From: Strigamia acuminata
Taxonomy: Eukaryota > Arthropoda > Chilopoda > Geophilomorpha > Linotaeniidae
DNA length: 64,000 nt
Assembly (NCBI GenBank): GCA_949358305.1
Contig: OX442319.1
Coordinates: 11,098,001-11,162,000 of the forward strand
Direction of reading: 5' to 3'
Every line of letters starts with the position of its first letter. The stretch's first letter is position 1. Below, piece by piece: positions 21,213 to 32,984 of this stretch. A model generated the notes under the pieces. The model did not search any database and was not told the DNA's origin. It was given only the letters and a program-made list of their open reading frames with translations. The translations under genes and the position numbers were made by a program.

Positions 21213-22264
21213 TACGCCGAACGAACGCCTGCCCGCCGTGAACCACCGCCTTCGAGCCGTCGTACGCCGAGTGGAAGAACTCGCGAGAACCATCGTCGCT
21301 CGCCCGACCATCGTTCGTGAGTTTCCCGAAGACATAGTCTTCAAACAACGCCAGTTGTTAAGCGCCATTACAAGTGCTTTCTACTCGTAACAGTCGTTAC
21401 GAAAATTTCCATTGTTTAATCTCCTTTCAATACTAGTCATTATTATTCTCGTATTTTATTCTCATATCATTGTATTAAAAACTGTAATAAAAAGTCTTCA
21501 TTTGAATTGATAAAACTGTCTTTTTATTCTTTCCTCTTAAAATTAACATTAGATAATTTAAGGCCGCGATATAAGTCTTTTATAGCATTCACCTGCGGTA
21601 ACTCAAGCATATTTATTAGTAATTTGTTTGAAATAACCCGGATCGCAGCAGATTGTTGCAAATTAAATGGTGAAAACGTTGATTCTATGCTCAGCCTAGA
21701 CGCGTGCTGGGCATGGGTCAATCACCAAGTGGTCACACGTTCTGAGGCACCTACACAACTCCACCTAGCAGTGGAACCTTCATTCGAGAATTTACTTGCC
21801 CCTTGGGCATATCGGATCGGATCAAGGGTGACCCAAAACAACAACAGAAATGTGACTGTGCATACTCAGAGCGTTTTTATGAACATGTGCTTTTGACACA
21901 TCCACGAATAACGTATAATTACACAATTCCAATAATTCTATTAAAATATTCATGCAAGATATGCAGACTGACAAGTGACAATACAGACGTCAATTGAATT
22001 CACAATAAAAAAACAAACTAACTGTTAACGTTAGGAAATTGCTTAACTGACTTTGATTCTTGAAACATGAGGTATTAAAACGGGATAATAAGAAGGAATA
22101 ATAGGAATAAAATGGTAGCTGATTTGTTTGCATAAAATAAGTTGTGGTCATTTACAAAAAGAGATATAACATTTTACAACAGTGCGTAAATACATAGGTT
22201 GTGTTAAATTGGTCAGTCAACCAATTATTAGTAATAGAATTGTTACAGACAGTAAAGATAGTTC

Positions 22265-25200
22265 TTATTTAGGATTTAGACATTTTTGGTTAAATCGAGC
22301 ATTATACTTCTGAACAAGAGGAAACATTTGATTAGACATGATGTGCATTAGAAAGAGTAGAGAAATTCCAAGAGTAAGGCCCAATACGTTTCCAATATCG
22401 GAAACCAAAGTTCCGAACGAATACAGGACTTCTTCTTTTATGAACTCAACCTTGTTTGTAAACAAGTGGAATACTCCCACGAACATAGAGAGTGGATTTT
22501 TTTCTGGTATAGTGAATGTGTTAGCTTTGTAAGTCAATCCATGACAAGGTCGTAGACATGCACATTCTTTCTCAACATCAGTCGACAATTGAATTTCATA
22601 ATACAATCTGCGCACCTCTTTGGCCATTGATGAAGAATTGCACATAATTGTGTTCTTCTTGATGGCAAATGGCATACTAGTAAAAACAATACAAAAGGAC
22701 TATTACCGGTAAATTATACTCTTGTTCGAGTCAAGAAGGGCCCTAATTCCCCATTGGTTGAGCCATTTTACTACTAACACCAGACTGTATACTACCACTA
22801 GTAGAAGTAGTTTTGATTTTTATTTATTTTTGTGATTGTTATGACCATTTAAGTTAATATAATTTTGATTTTCTTATTAAAAAATGTTATTTCCATTTAC
22901 AGTAAAGCAATCGATTACAATGTCTGTACATTGGAATGCAATTATGGTGTTTGGGTCTATTTTTTGGATCCCTACACCAGTAAAATGGCTCGACCAATGG
23001 GGAATTAGGGCGTTTCTTCACTCGAACAAGAGTATATTAATACACGTTATTGACTGCATTTTTTTCTAGCATTTGAGCTGCAAGTTATGTTTAAAATTGT
23101 TTATTTATACAGAAATAAATCTGACCTGCAGAGTTGAAGCTTTTTTAGTTTGTTTGCCAAGCAGTTTTGTTTGCAATGATAATATTCAGTCACATTTGAA
23201 GTACATGGGTTTTGAAGAGTGTTCAAGTTTTGCATCTACACAGCAGAAAAAAGAATTATAAAATCACACCTCATTAAACTGATGCAACTTTGCTAGACAT
23301 AGTTGACAAAAGCTTGTTGCATCCAAAAGTCATGACTATCGTTTACTGTAATTACCTTTATTACTTTAAATGACGTTAATGCTGAACGTGAGGAAGAGAG
23401 TTCCATTTTGAATGCATCTGGGAAATTAGGATCTTCAGGTGGATTGAAGTAAAACTGAATCAAAACATAAGCTATTTGTACTGAAAACTTAAAAATAAAA
23501 GAATGTCTTTACATTTGAAACGTCTGGTTTACAAATATTATCCACTTCAAGCATCACAATTATAGCTGCCAACATTGATTGATATTTTTCGGGCGCTATA
23601 GATTTGAAAAAATAATTATGGAATTGGAGGATTCATCGTAAGCGTAATTACCAAATGAATGTTCCATGCAAACACCATCCGTGTAGTTTAGCATGGTCAC
23701 ACGATTGCTATAAATGTCAAAATCGAACATCTGAAAAATTTGTACAAGACAAATAGTCAGTGGCACAACTATTGAGCATAGTGGGCCCGGGCTTCGGTAA
23801 AAAAGAAAGAATAAATCTTTTTTGCTGAGGGCAGAATGGCTAGAAAAATGTCCACGAAACTGATGTATTGATAAAAATAAGTGACTTACATATTTTGCAA
23901 TTGTTTCATGGTCCACCAGTTTAGTTTGAAATTTCTTATGCCATAGCATTTCCACATCAATTTTATTGAAATGCACAAGATCGTAAGCATCTACTTCACA
24001 ATTAGTCGAATTTCTCTCGAGATAATATTTGAAATACTTCTTTTTAATGTGATTGAGTTTTCCATTGTGTGGCCCTGGACAAACAATGATGTTCGGATAT
24101 GTCACGTTTACAGGGTCTTCAACCTTGACTGCTTTCTGAATGGGCCCTGATAAGTATGTGTGCATTCGATTTTGTAGAATGTGACAACAAAATAGAGTGC
24201 AACTAAAATAAATTGCATAGATCCATTTGCTTTTGCTCTCTGCTTTTTCTACGTTTATTTTTTGAGCAAACATTTTGAATCTTGTTTTGTGTTTGTTGAA
24301 GGGAATTTGGAATTTATTAATGAAATTCTTATGGTTGCTACTTTGCAGTCTTCTTATTCTTTTTGCACAGCCAATTAAACAATCAATTAGAGAAAGTATT
24401 GAAAAGCCCAACCAAAGACCAAGATTCCCACCAAAGTCACAGAGTAGACCGATTAAGTCGTAGAGCAATCTTTCTTGAAACACAGTTATGTGTTGATCAG
24501 CTAAGTGGAAATTGAACCGAAGTTTGTTAGAACTTGTCATATCGATTTTTATTTCGTAAACTTCATTTGTACAGCTTCTCGTACAGTTACAGTCATTAGT
24601 TGGTGTTATTCCTCTTACTCTTGCCTGATGTGTTTTAACTAATTTGGCTGTAGCTTCAGAATTGTTACAGGGATTGTCACATGGCTTCACATATGAATAT
24701 GGCAAGCTAATAGTGGGAAACAACAACAATTCTTTTTTATCAGAAATTAAATATTTTTTTATGGAGTATTAAATTTTTATTCATTTTTCGTTGGTTTTAA
24801 TGGTTTTTAACTATATTTTAATGACTTTTTATTTTCATCAGAATATAAACCTAATGTTTGATTATCCAAACAATTCGGTTTTATGAACACTCATGTCTCC
24901 CAATTAGTTCGGATGATCGAGACTCTACTGAACTAGAAAAGCAGGAGTGTTTATATCAGTGATGAAATTATGAACTTTTCAAAATATCAGTAGCTGTCAC
25001 AACAACAACACATTAGGCATACGGTAGTTTATTATATTAGTAATAGGATGAAAACAAGGATTTAATGGACAGCAGCAAAGTGAGTTATGCCTTACCAACA
25101 GGAATCATTCTTGAATTTCTGACTAATGCATCGTATACCACACGATATAAACTCTTCGTTCGGCACACATGTCTCTTCTTTTGTGCTTAAAAAGGAATAC

Positions 25201-28200
25201 TGGAAAAAAATGCATGAGGACAGTATACTCTGTGTGGTGCGGACGTAAGACGAGTCCAGAAATTAATATTTTATTGAGGAGAATTTAGTTCACTATTCAC
25301 TTATTCTTATTCATTTAAGCAAACTTATTGGCTTAACCAATTTGATGCACCTATTAATTTTCTGGCCAATTGTGGCCTTGAACTGTTTCTTTCCCCTTTT
25401 TAATCACAATTTTTATTCATTTAGTGTTTAAGAAACCAATAAGAAACCTTGAAAGAGTCACATCACTAAAGCAGAAAAGCACAGGTGTAAACACACGTGT
25501 GACCCATTTTTATGGTAATTCATAGAATAAAAATTTAGTATGTTTTGTAAATGTAATCAGCAATGTTTGCTTTCCTGCATCTTCCAACAAAGTGGTTAAA
25601 CATGTAAACCAAATTAGTCCTTTTGGGAACCCTCAGTTTCTACAGCAACCGTGGCATTCTTTTTTCAAAATTTGAAAACTTTATAAAATTATAAATTATA
25701 TATATATATTATTATATTATATTATATATTATAAATTATAAAAGTAATGTAATAGATTATTAAATTACTATTTTTACTTTTGTAACGATGAATCCTAAAG
25801 ATATTTGTGATTGAGTTGTAATCACTGAACCGAATTGAAATTCAAATGGGACATCACATGCGACCTAAAATGGGATTTTGTAAAATGTAGATTCAAATAT
25901 AAAATAAATATTATTTGTATTCTGTACCAAATAACTTAGAACAGGTGGAGTCATCTCCAATTTAATTGGCATTGTGACTTCCGAATGTTCCAATGACCTG
26001 TTAACTAAGAAGTAAATGTAACACAATGAAACATACAGAAATCCAAAATATTATAATTTGGTTCACAGTTCTAAGCAAAACGTCATGGAAAAAAAATTTT
26101 AGCAACAATTAGATTGTCATAAAAGTTCCGAAACGGTATATTTAACCGACTCCATTTTAGTGACGCCTAAATGTAAAAAACCAATTTCTTCATAGGTTTG
26201 AGTGACAAAATTTTAACAATCCGTTTGCTTATTAGTGACGTACTCACCATTCCGCCGGTAATACGTCGCTGAAACAGTGACTTATCAATAAGCCACTTCG
26301 TGACTGATATGGTCTTCGCCAGTGCAATCAGGGGACTGAAGACACTGGTTTGGGACGCATACTCACGTAAATAACGAGAACTCCCCTAATATTGGTTGGT
26401 TGGCCTTTATTAATGTTGTCTAGGGGTGTGGGAAATCCCGTTACCCGTTGCGGGGGTGCCACGAAGGCACGCCGCACCGGCAACCGACCCGTCACACACT
26501 GGGCGGGAGCCCAATGGGTGACGTGGTCGGTTCGACTAAACATTCGTGTCGTACTCACCTACGACCCGCGTATCCGCTCATGGAGGCGCTATGGAATCCA
26601 CCATAGCACTGAGTATCAACCTGGTGAATGGTGAGGAGTACAGAGTCCAACCCGGGTCACGTCTTGTCCCTCAGATGAATACTTTCTCCTCGGCAACTGA
26701 CACACGTCCTTCTCAGTCCGTGTCCAGTGCAACTCTCTCCACTCCTCTCCTCACCACACCACTCCACTCCCTCCTCCCCGGGCTAGGTCAATCACCCACA
26801 GAGGGGATGACCTTTGGGACCGTATGGAGAAGAATTATTTGTTCTCCCCTTTCGTGGCCCACCGAGACGGCAACATTGTTCCTGTGACCACGTGGAACCA
26901 GAGGCGCCTTGAGAATTCCATTGTTACATTTTGGAACTCGATGAGTCACATCGAGTTATTTGATTGTAAGGCATAAAGCCTTTGAATAAACTGCTTTATC
27001 CCTTTTATATCTTGCAACGAGTATTATTTGAGTAAACACAGCTCACCAGTAAGTAAACCATTGGCTATTTATCAATACCGACCAAGGACACGACATGTTA
27101 CCGTTATGGCAAACACAATACATTGCTGAAACGTTCTGTTTGGGCCTGTGTACTGGTGTGTCTGTCTGTTGTGTAGCTAGTTGTGGTGTTGAGGAGAGGA
27201 GCCAGTGACGAGCCATCTTGGGTGAGGGTCAAGACAAGAGTCATCTTTTATTACGTCTACTTTTACAAGGGGGGTGACGTCTGGTGCGCCACAAACAAAA
27301 TGGGTCATTTCTATGGAGTTCAAACACGTGAACTGACTGCTGACAGTAATCAGTTCAGTCTAGAACAGCATTTTGCATCCTTAATCAGACCACGGCGGCC
27401 ATTAGGCCTCATGACACGTGTGGTCAGTAATTCATTCCTGCCATGCCGCCGTAATGTTCACAGAGAACATGGGGCGGACGTGGCCACTACGGATGCTCAG
27501 GTTCCGGAAGTCAAATGTGGACTGGGAGAGTCACATATCACTTTAGCAAAAGCCACTTTAGCGATGGTACGTTTTAGTGGCTAGTACGCTAAAGTGGCTG
27601 TTGCTAAAGTGTAGTCACTAAGGTGAACTATCTCTAATACTTAACTGGATAATTGCGTACATGTACCACACGGTGTAACTCTGTGTTTTTGTTGTAACTC
27701 CAAAGGTTTGTTTGGCTATATCAACATGCAAAAATAAAATTGATATTTAAACATAAAAATATTCACCTTACCTTGTAGTTAGCGTTTCCAAAAGTCAACT
27801 TTTCAATTATATCAATACGGTAGTCCAAATTTAAAGCTTTTGCCAGGTCAAAATCAGGTAACTCTAGGAGGCTGAACAGATTTGCACTTGTATTCTTTTG
27901 TTTCCTATAATCTCTTGTGTAAGTATTATGTTCTGAGCAAATAGATATAGGTGGGAATTGAAAGTGTTCTATTTTCCTTTGGTATACATCAACAGCCTTT
28001 GGTTCTGTCAGGAAGTATGAGATGCGATCATGCATTTGGTACAAATAAAACAGCAAACACACGACGACGAGAAATGTCCAAAAAAAACGAAATGTATGTG
28101 AACGTGTGCGATCTAGAAGGATGTAAAACTCTGGTGCTACATTCTTATCTTCATTGATAGACTCGATGATTGAAGATGCAATTACTTGGCGATGTCTTCT

Positions 28201-28221
28201 GAATCTGCGTTCATTGATCAT
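22265..28221 (-). CDS. Two-module (tandem) DEG/ENaC sodium-channel protein, 11 exons, ~788 aa (unit 1)
   Basis: DEG/ENaC subunits normally have one TM1-ectodomain-TM2 module and assemble as trimers. Exons: 27,772-28,221; 27,667-27,715 (tentative); 25,928-26,004; 25,778-25,864; 25,096-25,199; 23,890-24,706; 23,652-23,730; 23,513-23,595; 23,356-23,454; 23,126-23,235; 22,265-22,676. They sum to 2,367 nt in one frame. Module 1 has TM1 at about residues 65-85, post-TM1 FQFPPISIC, a Cys-rich thumb ([19 protein letters not shown]) and TM2 with GFS in [12 protein letters not shown] ~45-residue basic linker follows without a stop. Module 2 has TM1 [14 protein letters not shown], post-TM1 [10 protein letters not shown], a thumb ([14 protein letters not shown]) and TM2 [11 protein letters not shown]. 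Both keep the GxS selectivity-filter pattern. Intron phases are 0-1-0-0-2 in each module. The HG gating motif before TM1 is not seen. An acceptor-like AG precedes the ATG, so a 5' noncoding exon is likely. Confidence 0.8.
22719..23032. mobile_element. MITE with ~65-bp inverted repeats, TA target (mariner-like)
   Basis: Starts CTCTTGTTCGAGTCAAGAAG and ends with the complement ACTCGAACAAGAG. TA flanks both sides. The arms also share CCTAATTCCCCATTGGT and GAGCCATTTTACT. It is 314 bp, noncoding, inside the last intron of the DEG/ENaC gene. Copy in unit 2 at 52,678-52,991. Confidence 0.8.
25693..25742. repeat. AT microsatellite
   Basis: Run of TATATATATATATTATTATATTATA type in the intron between the DEG/ENaC exons at 25,096-25,199 and 25,778-25,864. 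Copy at 55,652-55,701. Confidence 0.85.
26417..27094 (+). mobile_element. Probable solo LTR of a gypsy-type element
   Basis: 678 bp starting TGTCTAGGGGTG, with ATGT on both sides (26,413-26,416 and 27,095-27,098). Its 3' part has AAGGCATAAAGCCTTTGAATAAA, seen here as a hairpin plus polyadenylation signal. This closely resembles the end of the gypsy LTR at 36,376 (AAGGCATAAAGCCTGGTGAATAAA), and both end near ACACGACA/ACGCGACA. It has no internal region, so it is a solo LTR left by recombination. It lies in a DEG/ENaC intron. Copy in unit 2 at 56,376-57,053. Confidence 0.65.
27539..27611. repeat. Inverted repeat with 25-bp arms
   Basis: Left arm CACTTTAGCAAAAGCCACTT... and right arm ...AAGTGGCTGTTGCTAAAGTG, with a 23-bp loop. 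CTTTAGC blocks recur in each arm. Located in a DEG/ENaC intron. Copy at 57,498-57,570. Confidence 0.7.
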
Positions 28222-28224
28222 CTA

Positions 28225-29389
28225 CATACGTACAAGGAAGTTTGTATTAATATCTTGTTGTTTGTGTTTTCTAGGGATAGTTTTGTTCGTAATTTTTTTT
28301 TGTGATTACTGGGGTTTTTTTGTCGAATGCTGAAGGAGTTGTGACAGTCTGGCAGACTGTGGTCACTTCCTCACCAATCAGCGGGCCCCTGCAGCTCCAT
28401 CTATTGAAGAGGAGCTGTGACCACGAATGCTGCTACATTCTTTCTTGGACTTTGTTGAAAGCCGTGGTGAAGCATGTTTTGTATGTTTTAATATATACGA
28501 TTTTTAATTCATTACAGATTCAGAATGAGATTTCGATGGCATTTTGAGAGATCCAGGTTGAATTCAGAAAGATTCAGATGATAAAAAATCAAGAAAAATG
28601 ATACTTTTTTTTCCCTAAAATTTTATCTTCTGAAGATATAATTTTTAATTTTGATGACAAAGCATAAACAGACCGGGGGAATCCAAAAATCCGGTCAGTT
28701 TTGCAAAATTCTCAACATTTCCCGCAGACCGTGGTTGAAATGTTAAATCTTAGATTATTTTTTGCAAATAAAAAAATCAATCTTGTTCTAATCAAAAAAT
28801 TATGATTTCAATACTCAACAAGCTCTTAGTGATGTTATTTGATATTGCAGTTCGTTCTGCAGGCTTGAATAACTCTTACCAAATTGTATGTGTTCTGTCA
28901 CTCTTTTCTTTATGTGGAGATAAGGCCTGACGGGTGAGGAACTAGTTGACTCGGATTTTTATTAAGTTGTGTCTAAACCGGGAAAAATTTTGTTTTAAGC
29001 ACTTGGGTCATGCAACTGCTCTGACCAATGGTGGCCCGAATCGCATCAAAACTTAATCATACAGCAATGCAAAACTGACATCAACATTAAACAAAACATG
29101 GAAAGCTTATTACCATCAGATAAAAATATAAGATGACAGCTCTGTAAAAGTCTCGTTTTAAACATTATAATTCTTTTCCGCTGTTGGGAGTGACAGATTA
29201 CTAAAGAAATAAACTACAATTATTATGTAGAATGGTTTCTTCAGGCTTGTTTGGTTAATCACATGTCAGCAGTAAGATTCTCAGAAACTATGTTGTTTTG
29301 TATAGAAAACAACCATTTTCTCATTAATTAATTTATTATCTGTATGAACATTATAATTTACTGAATGCAGCCTTTCCTGGTCGATCAAT
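28225..29389. other. Unassigned upstream region of the DEG/ENaC gene (unit 1)
   Basis: AT-rich with no convincing coding sequence. It holds small inverted repeats (GACAGTCTGGCAGACTGT near 28,342) and polyT/polyA runs. Promoter and 5' UTR of the DEG/ENaC gene should lie here, but I see no clear core element. Confidence 0.4.
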
Positions 29390-29590
29390 TTATTGACCAG
29401 ACTTTGTGTTTTTTAATTCTAGCTTGTCAAAATGATGCCTCATTTTCCGTGTTATTATTTTCTCATGACAGGTTTCTTCCAAATCAAACTTATAATTTTG
29501 GTTTGAAAGTGTAAACACATAAAATATTAATATTAAATTATAAAAACTGCAACAGCAACACAGAAGCAACAGCAGTGCTTGTATATCCAT
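29390..29590 (-). CDS. Possible small secreted peptide, 66 aa (unit 1)
   Basis: Starts MDIQALLLLLCCCCSFYNLI, a strongly hydrophobic signal-like N-terminus, followed by a charged 40-residue tail with one cysteine. No family recognised. It could be a first exon or chance. Copy at 59,349-59,549. The stretch 29,591-30,529 beyond it has no supportable feature. Confidence 0.2.
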   Translation of the reverse strand: MDIQALLLLLCCCCSFYNLILIFYVFTLSNQNYKFDLEETCHEKIITRKMRHHFDKLELKNTKSGQ

Positions 29591-30529
29591 ATTTCAGTAA
29601 ACTTTTTGATAATTGGAATCTATGTTCCCACAATATGGAGTATCTCATAATTCTGGTTCACAAACCAATACTCACAGCAAATACAAACAACAACAAAACC
29701 TCACTGTCAACTCACACTACCACATCTAAATAAACAAATCAAACATTCCTTTATTTCACTCCGGATGTACCCATAGTTCTAAGTTTCAGCACGGTATAGA
29801 CTGTGTCCCTTTGAAATTGCTTAATCTTGTCACTGCTTGGCCACCCGAGTGTTACCATGGGTAAGACCATACCGTCACAATATTTTATTTTTGGAATTAG
29901 AGGCCCATGAAATTCAGAGTCCCAAGGTGGAAGGGAATACTACCTGGGTAGCGAAGCACAATACCAGTTTTGCCCTGCTTGCTGACAACCTATGCTACAC
30001 CGCTGGTTCTGATGGGTTTATTCAGGAACCTTTCAAAACACGTTCCTGTGCATTCGGGCAAATGTCGTAACTTCGATTGTCACAGCAATCCGAAAATAAT
30101 ACAACTGACGTCTTTCATTAAGAAAAAAAAACAGAATTTAAAACCATGTAATAATTACATTTTTTGTTGAAATACTAACTATTGACAGTATAGAGAAAGT
30201 GGCATTCACATAAATTTGAATGTTATTTTGCAAATCCACTGCCTTTTTACTGTGACTTGATGCAGATTTGCAAAACTCGAATATGATTGAAAATCTCTCC
30301 CATAATTAACACAATGAATTGAATATTGTCACGCGGTAGAACCGTACATAAGTTACATGGATTAATTAATGTGAGAATGATTTGGACAACCGGTTAAGAT
30401 GAATGTCCGAACTAGACTCATTTATTAGCATAAAACATAGAACAAATCATAAAACATAGAACAAGTCTCGGAAAAACCCCCAGGGGCGCTATTGCTTACA
30501 ATTAACATCCCCTTTATCCACGTAACAAT

Positions 30530-31182
30530 TAGGGTTGCACTGAATGCCAAAAAGGCTGAATAACCAAATACCGAATATTCGGAACCGAATACCATGGCCG
30601 AATATTCGGTATTCGGCCGAATAACCAAATATTTAAAAAAAAATTTGATTGCTGAAAAAAAGCCATTTTTGGCTTAAAAAATTTACTTTTTACCTAATAA
30701 ATGCAGTTTTTACGTTCTAAAATATTCTTTTTACCCAAAAAATGTAATTTTTTAAGTTTAAAATGTCCTTTTTCTGAAAAAAATGCAATTTTTGCCTAAA
30801 AAGTCAACTTTGCCTCAATAGTGCAATTTTTGCCTAAAAAGTGCAATTTTTGCCTCTGAAAAAACAATTTTTACAAAAAAATGCAATTATTGCTTTAAAA
30901 ATATCATTTTTAAAATACATATTGAATTTTTATTGTAAAATTTGTGTTTTTTGGGTAATAATTGCAATTTAATAGTGAAAATCAAATTATTTTGTATAAA
31001 AAATACAATTTTGACCTGTAAATGTGAAGTTGTTGCACTAAAAATTCAAATAATTCTAACTTTATCATTATTATGTATTCGGCCGAATAACAGATTGATA
31101 TTCGGCCAAATACATAATATTCGGTTTTTAGGCCGAATAGGCCGAATAACCGAATATAAAACAAATATTCGGTGCAGCCCTA
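30530..31182. mobile_element. hAT-type MITE with an internal 20-bp tandem array
   Basis: Starts TAGGGTTGCACTGAAT and ends ATTCGGTGCAGCCCTA. It is flanked by a perfect 8-bp target duplication GTAACAAT (30,522-30,529 and 31,183-31,190), typical of hAT elements. Subterminal regions repeat ATTCGGCCGAAT motifs. The centre (about 30,650-30,960) is a degenerate 20-bp array of AAAAAGTGCAATTTTTGCCT type. It encodes no transposase. Copy at 60,489-61,141. Confidence 0.9.
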
Positions 31183-31447
31183 GTAACAATATAAACATGA
31201 AAAAATACATACTGTTTTAAAGTCCACTCAGGTGAAAACGTGGCACTCGATCCACTCAAAAACTCCGCATTGCAGCTGTATTGATGTTTTGTGAAAGTTG
31301 ACCAGTAATTACTATTTTAAAAAATTCATGAGATTTCTGAGAATTGTAATGACTGGTTTGTGACTTACCGTAGATATCACAAATGTCAAATTTCATTTTG
31401 TGAAGTAGCAAAATACTCAATTCCACATCACATTAGATTGTACAATT

Positions 31448-31629
31448 CAGGGCCGGCGCGAGGGGTGAGGCGATGAGGCGGTTGCCTCAGGTGGCATATT
31501 TCTAGGGGCGGCGTCTTTGGGCGCACAATCAGATTTTTTTCCAACAAAAAAAATATTCTTTTTTACTGTTCAAAAGGGCGGCATATGCCTTGCTCGTCTC
31601 AGGTGGAAAAATGTGTTGCACCGGCCCTG
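31448..31629. mobile_element. Short MITE with CAGGGCCGGYGC termini
   Basis: Left end CAGGGCCGGCGC, right end GCACCGGCCCTG, 182 bp. Internal GCCTCAGGTGG motifs face each other. Ends of this type are common in hAT-like MITEs, but I find no matching 8-bp target duplication. It sits about 80 bp before the unit junction. Copy at 61,407-61,588. Confidence 0.55.
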
Positions 31630-32214
31630 TTTGTAGTGACCACTGGAGTGGGTCAAACGGAGCATTTTCTCCGTGACCCACTTGCACGTGTGGTGGGGGA
31701 GTCGAGAACGCTACAAATGCCAGAAATTTCAATATTTCAGTAAAATATTACTGCGTAGCAGTGTAAATAGAAATATTATCTAATAATAAACATGATTTCA
31801 TTGTAATTCCTCGTCATTTTCATTGCCAACACAACAATTGGGTAAATTTTAACACCGTGATAATGTTTTTGTGAGCACCTTACGTTTGGATCAGTTGTGA
31901 AAGCAGAAATTGCAAGTCAGTCGCTGATTTGGCTTATTAAAAGGTCTATTCCTCGATAGGAAGATCTGGAAATGGGGATGAAATGGTTTGCCAAGTTCCC
32001 CTCATAGATAATTTTTGAAGAAAAGACATCAACATGTTAACAAATTGCAGTAAGTGTAAAAGGGGGAAACCCCCTTTTGTTAGAAGTATACGACTATATT
32101 TCAAAAGTTGCTTCCGCCCCCATTAGAGCTCCGTACATGTTGTATCTTATCGATGAGTTGCACGACGGACGTTTCACGTGGTTAGGATCCAAACGTTGCT
32201 AACTCGTTCAAAAG

Positions 32215-32586
32215 CTACTGGAAGTTTCTGTCCCATAGAAAAATTTTCGCCATATACGGAGCAGGTAATGAGAAAAATCCTTGATTGTTTGATTCGCGTA
32301 GCATTGCCATTGTCATGCCTACGCTTCTTATTTGCTGAAGAGTGAGGTTTCCAGTTACGACCCTTTGCCTGATCGTGACAACAAATACTATTGGGGCTTC
32401 TACAAAATTATCTATGATATTCAGAGTAACTTCCAAGGTTTGATTGCGTGCTGCTGGACTACCGTGGAGCCACATGTTGGTCGAGACTACGAGAGGATCA
32501 GATCCCATGATTAAGTCTGAATAAACAAAAAAAAACACAATCAAATAAAATGAAAGCAACAATTCGGGATTCACACAACCAGCCAT
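32215..32586 (-). CDS. Hypothetical secreted protein, 123 aa (unit 2)
   Basis: Identical in translation to the unit 1 copy at 15,544-15,915, with the same flanking ~92-bp direct repeats. See that entry for features. No function assigned. Confidence 0.4.
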   Translation of the reverse strand: MAGCVNPELLLSFYLIVFFFVYSDLIMGSDPLVVSTNMWLHGSPAARNQTLEVTLNIIDNFVEAPIVFVVTIRQRVVTGNLTLQQIRSVGMTMAMLRESNNQGFFSLPAPYMAKIFLWDRNFQ

Positions 32587-32984
32587 TGAGAATGTTCTCT
32601 GCTAATGCAATTTCACACCTAAGTTGATGAAATAGTTTGCCAAGTTCCCTCATAGATAATTTTTGAAGAAAAGACATCATTATGCTACCAAACTGCAGTA
32701 AGTGTAAGGGGGAAACCTGTAGAACCTATAAGGCTACCACAACACACAGCAGATGCTCATATCTGCTTGCCGCTGTTGGTGTAGAATCTCCCAAAAATCC
32801 TTAAATATTCTGTCGGTGGCAGGAAAAATGTGGTTGTGTAGGAATAATTTATTTGAATCAAATTTTTGTCTTATGATGGGGTATTAACTGATCCCAGGAG
32901 TTATTATGAAAAATCTTCAAAATGGTGTAGAAAACCCCTCTTGGTTTTGACTGATATTATGATTGGTCTTCAAACAGGACAGTT

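Larger units (their letters stand above)
19945..21900. other. Unassigned intergenic region with LTR-like and minisatellite sequence (unit 1)
   Basis: 20,030-20,320 is GC-richer. A segment 20,284-20,874 begins TGTCACTCG and ends TTGTTACA, as an LTR would, but I find no target duplication or primer site. There is a perfect 23-bp palindrome at 20,889-20,911. A 30-bp unit starting CATCGCCAT repeats 2.4 times at 21,142-21,212. A plus frame at 21,507-21,896 and a minus frame at 20,899-21,348 show no family motif. Copy at 49,904-51,859. Confidence 0.4.
15040..31710. repeat. Tandem array unit 1 (16,671 bp)
   Basis: The sequence from 15,040 (CTACAAATGCCAGAAATTTC) restarts at 31,711 and again at 61,670, each time directly after the same GAGTCGAGAACG. 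Corresponding features are offset by 16,671 bp (segment 15,040-17,930), 17,086 bp (17,980-19,286) or 29,959 bp (19,290-31,710). The unit holds a DEG/ENaC gene, a metalloprotease gene and small-protein genes, all on the minus strand. Confidence 0.95.

Noticed and set aside
25096-25199. Exon resembling a trypsin-inhibitor-like (TIL) Cys-rich domain
   Set aside because: Its phase joins the next exon to form a Cys codon. The spacing matches the second module's thumb exon (23,126-23,235), so it is the DEG/ENaC thumb.
27142-27584. 133-codon plus-strand frame [10 protein letters not shown]...
   Set aside because: Lies in a DEG/ENaC intron just after the solo LTR; no recognisable motif, and composition is like flanking noncoding DNA.
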